Shown: piece by piece, positions 56,845-64,000 of the stretch | Layout of the letters: every line of letters starts with the position of its first letter | Numbering within the stretch: position 1 is the first letter of the stretch | Assembly: GCA_034401135.1 (NCBI GenBank) | Contig: JAWZSP010000009.1 | Span: forward strand, 372,001 to 436,000 | DNA from: Volutella citrinella | Taxonomy: Eukaryota; Ascomycota; Sordariomycetes; Hypocreales; Nectriaceae | DNA: 64,000 nucleotides | Direction: 5' to 3' | The notes under the pieces: model-generated | The model's input: only the letters and a program-made list of their open reading frames with translations | Database searches by the model: none | What the model was told of the DNA's origin: nothing | Translations under genes and position numbers: made by a program

Positions 56845-57450
56845 ATGTTGTTCACATCCACCCTGACCAAGCTCGCCCTCGTCCTCTCCGGCGCTGCCGC
56901 CGTCTCCGCCGGCCAAGAGTGCTGCCGGAGCGGCAAGATCAGCCAGCGGGAGCACAGCGCTCTGACCAAGAAGTACATTGATCTCTGGGGCGGCAACCTG
57001 GACCTGGCCCAGGAGATCATCCACCCAGACGTCAAGCTCATCGCCGACCGCCTTCCCGACGCAAAGGGTGGCAGCTCGGCCATCTCCATCACCAACCGGG
57101 AGCAGTACGTCGCCTTTGTGCAGCGCTCTAGATCCGGCTGGCAGTCGTACTCGTTCGAGGTCCTGTTTCACGTCGCCAACGGCAAGCAGGCATCTACGCG
57201 ATGGAGGATGCATGGCGTCACCGGCAAGAGCGATGAGATGTCGGTCCCCACGTGAGTATTTCCATATGTACTTGAGTCTCCTGTATACTAATTGGACTCT
57301 AGTACTCTGCAACCTGGCTCCAAGGTTTCCTACGACGGCACCGACTTTGTCATCCTTGACGAGTGCACTGGCCAGATCAAGGAGGTGTACATGGCCCAGG
57401 ACTTTATCACCTTTTTCAATGCCATGGGCCTGAAGGGTGTGACTGTTTAA
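56845..57450 (+). CDS. Secreted NTF2/SnoaL-like protein
   Basis: Model: exons 56845-57251 and 57303-57450 (184 aa), with a 51-nt GT..AG intron. MLFTSTLTKLALVLSGAAAVSA is a signal peptide. The mature part shows KKYIDLWGGNLDLAQEIIHPDVKLIADRL, the first helix-loop of SnoaL-like NTF2 folds. Strands ending in CTGQIKEVYMAQDFITFFNAMG follow, which is the family's typical last strand and helix. Three cysteines are in the mature chain (CC near the start, one late). Such secreted fungal proteins have no defined enzyme activity; the fold can be a binding pocket or an enzyme. The spliced C-terminus fits well, so the model is firm. Confidence 0.82.
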
Positions 57451-57653
57451 GGTCTCTGCATCCGAATATGGGAACTGGGGGCACTTTCATTATGTATATT
57501 GGCACTATGAGCTTTGATATGCTCGCGGGTAGACATCTGGCCGGACGGGATAGACGGGGTAAAGAGCAGCATCGATTATTACTCCATTACTACTATGTAC
57601 ATGTAATTATTATATATCAACGAAAGTTTTATCTAGTTCCATGGCCACGATGA

Positions 57654-58319
57654 TTAGGGCTTGACAGCCTTCAGGTGAGGCTGGGCCAGGTTGGTGAAGA
57701 AGCTTGCTCCAAGAACCTCCTTGGGCGTCGCAGGGTCCGTGGCGTTGCAAAGCTTGGCAAAGTTGCCATTCTTCTTGAGTTTGCTGTCGAGGTACTTGAC
57801 GTAGTCGTCGAGCTGGCACGACTTGCCGGGCCCGTTGTTGCACCCGGGCACGGGGTAGACGGCGTCGTTGATGCGGACGCGCACAAAGAGGCCGTTCTTG
57901 TTGGTCTTGCCCTTGGCGCTGTTGGCGTCGCACTTGAGGCGCTCAAAGGCGATTGTGCCGCGCATGGGCGAGATGCGCGAGGCGCGCCAGAGGCGGTCCT
58001 TGGAGATGCGGTCCGTGGGCAGGTCCTTTTGCTTGTCAAAGGCGCCCGTGGCCACGGCGAGCTGGTTGAGCTGGCCGTCGTTGAGGAAGCTCATCAGGAG
58101 GTTGGGCAGCTGGAACGAAGCTCCGTCAAAGTCGGTGCCCTTGGAGCCGGGGCCGTCGACGAAGCGCTGCACCAGGGCGCGCAGGAAGGGAACCATCATC
58201 TTGGACGAGACGTCGGCGGCGGGTCCGACGCCGTAGTAGTATCGCAGGTCCTGGTAACTGCCAAGTTCGCATGATTTCGAACCAACAACCAGTTTGCCAA
58301 CCCTTGCCGCAACACTAAA
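57654..58319 (-). pseudogene. 5'-truncated histidine acid phosphatase (C-terminal half only)
   Basis: The minus-strand frame is open from a TGA at 58320-58322 to the stop at 57654 (221 codons) with no suitable ATG at its beginning. Similarity to fungal histidine acid phosphatases starts with CELGSYQDLRYYYGVGP and continues to the end (PNLLMSFLNDGQLNQL, NDAVYPVPGCNNGPGKSCQL). The N-terminal half with the RHGxRxP catalytic motif is missing. The sequence where it should lie (beyond 58359) is occupied by a complete gene on the other strand. At the place of the family's HD motif this copy reads ND (my recollection of the alignment). The remaining codons are intact, with no internal stop. Most likely a relic left by a rearrangement; an expressed short protein from internal ATGs at 58196/58199 cannot be excluded. 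Confidence 0.65.
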
Positions 58320-58358
58320 TCATTCTCAACACCTCGCGCGCAACACCAGAATTCTAAA

Positions 58359-59353
58359 ATGGCTCGTCTCTCATCTGCCCTGCTCGTGGCAGCCAACCTG
58401 TTCTTCTCGCAGGCCCTGGCCCAGTCAACTGGATCCTTCGACTTCCTGACCTACAACGTCGCCGGCCTGCCGCCAATCTTCAACAACAATGGCGTTCCCG
58501 GCGACAAGGGCACCAACTCCGAGTTGATCGGAAAGAAGCTCTCTGAGCAGAACTACGACGTGGTCCACATGCAGGAGGACTTCAACTACCACGCGTACAT
58601 CTACAAGGGCAACACGCACCCCTCGCGCACCGCAACCTCTGGCGGCGTGCCCTTTGGCTCAGGCCTCAACACCGTCGCCAATTACGGCTGGACAAAGTTC
58701 AATCGCATCAAGTGGGACAAGTGCAACCTCAACTCTGGCGACTGCCTGACCCCCAAGGGCTTCACCTTTATGCGCATGACGATTGGCAGCATCGAGGTTG
58801 ACCTGTACAACCTGCACGCCGACGCAGGGTGCGGAAAATTGATGGCCCTATCGTAATGGACGCATGCGCTGACTCGACTCTGCAGATCTGATGATGGCGA
58901 CAAGAGCGCCCGTGCTTCTGGCATCGACCAGATCCTCGCCTACATCAAGGCCAACTCTGGCACCCGGCCCATCGTCGTCGCCGGCGATACCAACGATCGC
59001 TGGACCAACTCTGGTCGCAGCATCGACAAGCTGACGGCCGCTGGCTTCAAGGACTCGTGGGTCGAGCTGATCCGCGGCAACTCTTATCCTTCGGCCGGCA
59101 CCACTGCCAACCCCTGCGAGGTGCCTGCCGCCAACAACCAGTGCGAGATTGTCGACAAGATTCTGTAAGTCTCTTCGTCTTTACGCGCTGTATGGGTACA
59201 TTTATTGATTTTGCTAGGTATCGCTCCGGAGCTACCGTTGAGCTGCAGGCTACGTCGTTCAACTACGTCGCCAACAAGTTCCTGCAGCCCGATGGCAACA
59301 TCCTTTCGGACCACAACCCCGTGCATGTTGAGTTTACCTGGAAGTCTAAATAA
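58359..59353 (+). CDS. Secreted endonuclease/exonuclease/phosphatase-family protein (sphingomyelinase-like)
   Basis: Model: exons 58359-58828, 58886-59164, 59218-59353 (294 aa), all introns GT..AG. Residues 1-22 form a signal peptide (MARLSSALLVAANLFFSQALAQ). EEP-fold motifs in order: FLTYNVAGLPP, VVHMQEDFNYH (metal-binding Glu), VDLYNLHADAG, VVAGDTNDRW (D-x-N), and ILSDHNPVHVEF (SDH). These give the metal site and catalytic residues of DNase I-like phosphodiesterases. Fungal and bacterial relatives act on sphingomyelin or other phosphodiesters, but substrate choice is not visible. The start codon is only about 80 bases from the truncated phosphatase homology, so part of its promoter lies in that relic. 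Confidence 0.87.
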
Positions 59354-60372
59354 ACACATGAAATTTTGATTACGAGTATGAATATCTTGAGATGATGACA
59401 GTTATATCTTTCGTAGTGCATCCGGATCCGCTAATGCACTCTTTGTCCTAAAATGGCAGTCTTGGAATATGGCCTTTGGCTTTGGAGACGTGTTTTGGGA
59501 TGTCATTATTCAATAATAATCTTAGAAAATCAAAGACAAAACTCCTTGAATCATTATTCTTGAATTAATTGCAGGCTCTTATATCTAAGCATAATGACCA
59601 TTGAAAATATGTTATAACCGACAACGCCGCCATCCGTAGCCTCTTCAGCTTGTCTCCAAGCTCAATGGCATGGCTACAAGTGGACAGCATCTTGTCTTGC
59701 GGAGCATTATTTCAAGCCAGCGGTCCTAGCCTATGACGGGGCTGCGGCACGAGGGCCCTGAGGAGTTTTTCACGCCACCAAATTCGGGGTTGTTGGCGTT
59801 GTAGGGTAACAGGCTGCTCCGTCGCTGAAGCTCCCAGCCAGGAGCAGCAGGACCCACCTCAAGACGCGTCCAGCTTCGAGGACAAGGTTATGAAGCGGGC
59901 GGCCGCGGATCCGAAGACGCTCAAGCTATGGAGCTGTTTTGAGTTTGAGGCCGCTGCTAATTACAGAAGTCTGGGTCTTTCCTAGCTTCTGGGGGCGATA
60001 ACGCGGCGCCCCACACATCGTCAGACCGTGCGAATGGAAATTGGTCAAAGGCGGCGATCATGCCAATAATGCCCACGGGGGAGCTAGTCGGCAGCAAAAC
60101 ACAGTACGTTGATTACTGTATGAATGGTGGGCCAAGGCGGTCAAGAGGGCTTAGGTCTCTTATCTAGCCACTCCTTATCGCCGAATTTTGATTAGTTGAC
60201 ATCACCCCACAAGCTCTCCGAAATCGTTGGGAATTTGGGAGTGAGTCAGTGGTAGTGTACCACTGTACCTGCATACTGCTATCCCACTCAAGGCGAGCCG
60301 AACTGATCAAATCTTTCTTCCCTACACATCCAACATCGTACCAATTCACGCTTCCGTGTCACGCAGCACAAC
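59354..60372. other. Intergenic spacer with a coding-like relic
   Basis: A frame at 59812-59985 (EDKVMKRAAADPKTLKLWS) has codon use like a gene fragment but no start, partner exon or clear family. The rest shows nothing. The right end is the leader of argininosuccinate synthase. Confidence 0.4.
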
Positions 60373-62493
60373 ATGTCTTCGAACGAGAAACGAGTCTGCC
60401 TGTAAGAAACACAATGTTTGCCTGTTTTTCTTGGGGATTGGACTGACCCTCTCTGCAGCGCCTACTCTGGAGGTGCGACCGCCATTTGCTGCCCCTCATC
60501 CACTGCCGATGATGCATGCGACACCGCTGCACGCAATGCCGACGATGCTAATGCGACGCAGGCCTGGATACTTCCACAATCTTGAAATGGCTGATCCTTG
60601 AGGTATCTATCTTCCCAGTCCTCGCCTCATCTTGCCTTTTGCTAACGTACTCTATTTGTAGGGCTACACCGTCGTCGTATGCTACGCCCCTCCGAACGAT
60701 CCCGAACTCGATACTGACTAGTCATTGTCAAGGCTTTCCTCGGCAACGTTGGCCAGGAGGAAGACTTCCCCGCGGTCGAGAAGAAGGCTCTGGCTCTTGG
60801 TGCCGAGCGCATGGTCATCGATGACCTTCAGCAGGAGTTTGTCGACGAGCTGATCTTCCCCGCTATCCAATGTGTGTTTTTTTCCCCCACCACGATAAGG
60901 TACGAAGGAGCACTGACACCCGCGACAGGCAACGCCATTTACGAGGACCGGTGAGTCAATCCCTAAAAACGAATCCGAACCCCGACCGTGCCAAAATCTT
61001 CGCGCATGGAGGCAGCCCCGCGCCCCGCGCCCGCCCCTCGAGTCTCGATTTCACATTCCGACCCTCCTCTGTGGCCACAACGAGCTAAAACCGCCGTTAG
61101 GTATCTTCTCGGAACCAGTCTTGCTCGACCAGTCATTGCGCGCGCCCTCGTCCGCGCCGCTCACAAGTACAACTGCAGCATTGTCAGCCACGGTTGCACC
61201 GGCAAAGGCGTACGTTGTCCCTCCCAAATTTTTGATGTAGCCTGTACTAATGTTGAGTAGAATGAGTAAGTCCTCGCAGAAATGGCAGTAGATGATCGTC
61301 AAGGAAACTAATGGTTGGCAGCCAAGTCCGCTTCGAATTGGCCTGGAAGGCTCTTGACCCTGTTAGTATGCCCTGCTGCTCAAACCACATCGTCACGGAA
61401 ACTGAACAAATTCTACTAGAGCCTGTCTATCATCGCTCCTTGGAGGATGCCAGCCTTCTTCAAGCGCTTCGCCGGCCGACAAGATCTCCTCAAGTTTGCC
61501 GCCGAGAACAACATTCCTGTTTCGTCCACTCCCAAGTCTCCTTGGTCTCAAGATGGTGCGTCACAGGGACAAAACTGCGCATAACAACGTTTTTCCTGAC
61601 TTTGGATTAGACAACCTGGCCCACTGCAGCTCCGAAAGTGGAATTCTCGAGAAGCCCGAAGTGGTCGCCCCCGAGGATGTCTGGATCAAGTCCGTTAGTA
61701 CGTACATCTACTGCACCTTACCAACTCCCATTTATCGCGGCATAAGATGGATGAACTGACCCTTGCGCTATTCAGACCCCCTTACTGCGCCCGATGTCCC
61801 GACCAAGTTTTCCATCACCTTCGAGAAGGGTGTCCCTGTTAAGGTCGAGGTCGAGGGTGGCGAGACCTTCACTGGTTCCCTCGAGCTCTTCAAGGCCCTC
61901 AATGATATTGCCGGCCGCAACGGCGTTGGACGGGTAGATATCGTGGAATCTCGGTAGGCGCCCCCCCCAAAGGTTCTCTCGCTCTTGTACTGACAACATC
62001 ATAAGATTCATTGGCCTTAAGTCTCGAGGCTGCTACGATTCGCCTGCCTTGACTGTGCTCAGGCTCGCCCACATCGACCTGGAGGGCATGACTGTTGACT
62101 CCAAGGTTAAGCAAATCATGGCCTGGGTTGGTAATGAGTGGTCTCAGTGCCTCTACAATGGTATATTTACTACCCGTGCCATTCTCTTATTCCTCTCTAA
62201 CAATTGACTTAGGCATGTACTTCTCCCCTGAGCGCGAGCTCCTCGAAAACTCCATCACCTACAGCCAGAAGCACGTTGAGGGCACTGTCAACCTGATGGT
62301 CTACAAGGGCGGAGTTCACGTCCTTTCCCGCTCCGCGCCTAAGAGCAACCTCTACAGCGAGGAACAGGCTAGCATGGACACCCTCGAAGGTTTCAGCCCC
62401 GAGGATACCACTGGCTTCATTGCCATCCAGGCGATTCGACTGGAGAAGTATGGCGCTGCCAAGATCCAGCACGGCGAGCCCCTGTCTCGATAA
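60373..62493 (+). CDS. ARG1: Argininosuccinate synthase, 14 exons
   Basis: Exons: 60373-60401, 60459-60472, 60562-60602, 60662-60676, 60733-60871, 60929-60950, 61101-61209, 61261-61265, 61322-61361, 61420-61555, 61611-61697, 61776-61953, 62006-62160, 62213-62493 (416 aa, near the yeast enzyme's 420). It joins citrulline and aspartate with ATP in arginine synthesis, in the cytosol. Conserved blocks appear only when spliced: VCLAYSGGLDTS (ATP loop), [48 protein letters not shown], and [13 protein letters not shown]. Exon 8 is only 5 nt (AATGA) and makes the N and D of the invariant GKGNDQVRFE. All 13 introns have GT..AG ends. The C-terminal half ends in a normal tetramer-tail-like stretch. Confidence 0.93.
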
Positions 62494-62913
62494 AGGACCC
62501 TGGCTACCTTCGTAAACGGGAGAACAAACGGAGTTTCAATTTGTAAGAGAACCTACAGAGGGTCACGGCTATGCGCAATGGTTCTAGCTCCGGATAAAGG
62601 GGCGACAGAGTTGACATAGTCGAAACTCTATTAGCAGGTATAAAAAAGTCATGAATTCCCGAATGCATGTGTACACTTCAATGACTGGCTTGGATTCCTA
62701 CATGCCCGTGGACATGGTTGTCGCTGTCAGAAATCCCCTGCGTTCCATGAGTCATGCCTTCATCAGCCGTCTATCTGTGTTGCCGTGTGCCTAATCATCG
62801 AACTCCATCCGAGACAGGTCAGGAGGCTTCTATGTCAGTTGACTGGCCTTGAAAATGGCTAGATAACTGTCTTTCTTTGTTGTCCTTCGCTTGGAACTAC
62901 TCTATTCTTTAAT
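62494..62913. other. Spacer
   Basis: 3' flank of argininosuccinate synthase. No other feature seen. Confidence 0.5.
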
Positions 62914-63970
62914 CTTGTGCAAAACTGCGTTCATGCTCTGATCATTTCCCATTTGCTCTGAAAACTGGATGCGCCGCGGGATGTGGGTTCCTCGAAGCGC
63001 GTCCATCAGACCAGCGGGCCTTTGTTACAGGTGTCTCGCAGGGTATCTGGCGCCAGCCTGCGGAAGAGAAATGGGAGTGCAAATCAAGGCTGGGAAAAGG
63101 CGGCAATGGCGAAGTATGGCTCCAAGAATGCGCCTTGGGGCCACAGCTTGGCAAGGTTCGCGCCGTCAAGGAGGTCCAGATCGGCACTATTGCACATCCC
63201 GCCGATGCCAAGCGCTTATTCCGAGATTTCCACACTTGTCAAGTTCTCTCAGGAGCGAATAGGCCATCCATCCTACTTTCTCCCATATATCATGGTCTAG
63301 GAGTGTCTAGTTACTCACAAGATCGACAGTACAAGGACTGCTTCGCCCGCACGCATGGCTGGTACCGCCATGACAGCTCACCATTTATTGCCATGGACTA
63401 TTTCAAGCTGGGAAGCTTGTATACCTATATTTCGATGCCTCTTCCACCAGGTCAAGCGAGATTGATCACCTTGCAAGTACTGCAGGGACTTGGATTCATC
63501 ACAGCAGTGAAATTGCCCACAGAGTTGTAAACCCCCACGTAAGTGCTCTGTTTTCCAATGTTCTTCTGCACGATTGGGTATTTTCGTCGATACCAGTTGA
63601 GCAGACAGCCCCGTGGTCGGATCGTTGGAATGACCCTACCGCTTTAAATCCTCCAGAGGAAACATGGAGCACGGCTCACGAGGCATCATTGACCGACTTG
63701 AGAAGCAATCCACCTGATTCCTTTGCGACGCCCGGGACGATCTGGAGGAAACCAGCACCAAAGGCGTTGGCACAGCATCGCGATAACAATAGCCATGAGT
63801 TATCGGATGGCAACGTGGGCTAGCTACTACATGAAAATGAATCCATAGACCCAACGGCCGATGCAATTCCTTTGTCCGAATACCAAGCCAATATAACGCG
63901 AGGCGAAACGCGCGCTTCCGGCAAGCCGATATTGAAGAGACCAGTCGCTTATACCGGGCCCCAGCCGTAA
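62914..63970 (+). pseudogene. Degenerate protein kinase-like gene, no start, frameshifted
   Basis: The frame opens after a stop near 62911 and lacks an ATG before the homology. It encodes EEKWECKSRLGKGGNGEVWL (glycine-rich loop) near 63065, then KVRAVKEV with the VAIK-like lysine, and GWYRHDSSPFIAMDYF (hinge region). Near 63497 the homology moves to another frame (FIHSSEIAHRVVNPH, where the HRD loop is expected). That frame runs to an in-frame TAG at 63821-63823 and resumes to a TAA at 63968-63970. No DFG motif is seen, so the activation segment is deleted. The combination of a lost start, frameshift, altered catalytic loop and internal stop points to a decayed kinase. The far end may continue beyond the window. 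Confidence 0.6.
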
Positions 63971-64000
63971 AGACTGAGATTCGTGGGCCACCAAAGGACC

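Overview
The window is from the nuclear genome of a filamentous ascomycete (Pezizomycotina). A Sordariomycete, perhaps of the Hypocreales, is an inference from gene content and not proven here. The signs are short introns of about 45-85 nt with GT..AG ends and CTAAC/CTGAC-like branch sites, C-rich third codon positions, fungus-specific families (2EXR, Zn2Cys6 regulator, Pth11-like 7TM protein, PhiA-type wall protein, AATase, PigL_N-ankyrin) and long gene-free spacers. I rebuilt 23 protein-coding genes by hand, nearly all as complete spliced models whose exon lengths sum to a multiple of three. I also found two broken genes. No rRNA, convincing tRNA, CRISPR array or intact transposon was seen.

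Layout. 0-4.5 kb: no gene, with a decayed minisatellite at 1.7-2.05 kb. 4.6-14 kb: a secreted TIL-type cysteine-rich protein, a secreted GMC oxidoreductase with a GC-AG intron, an aquaporin, a repeat-rich spacer with a telomere-like inverted repeat, and a GFA-domain protein. 14-23.7 kb: a GNAT divergent from a 2EXR protein, an FAD monooxygenase, an ACS-type MFS transporter, a Pth11-like receptor candidate, a second GNAT and a PhiA-like wall protein. 25.5-33.5 kb: a secreted metallophosphatase, a small 4-TM protein, a cupin, and two convergent arrestin-like paralogues. 36.5-50.5 kb: a Zn2Cys6 regulator, two sugar-porter MFS proteins, a GH3 beta-glucosidase with a PA14 insert, and an HGGG-type esterase. 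51-64 kb: a PigL_N-ankyrin protein, an AATase-type acyltransferase, a secreted NTF2/SnoaL-like protein, a truncated histidine acid phosphatase, a secreted EEP phosphodiesterase, argininosuccinate synthase in 14 exons, and a degenerate protein kinase at the right edge.

How the genes may work together. The best candidate for a functional unit is 36.5-50.5 kb. It combines a regulator, two sugar transporters, an apparently intracellular beta-glucosidase and an esterase, which fits import of an (acylated) glycoside or oligosaccharide followed by hydrolysis inside the cell. The FAD monooxygenase and the adjacent ACS transporter on the same strand may be an aromatic or organic acid uptake and hydroxylation pair. 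Both proposals are inferences from gene content. The most unusual gene structure is argininosuccinate synthase, whose model needs a 5-nt micro-exon plus 14-, 15- and 22-nt exons.
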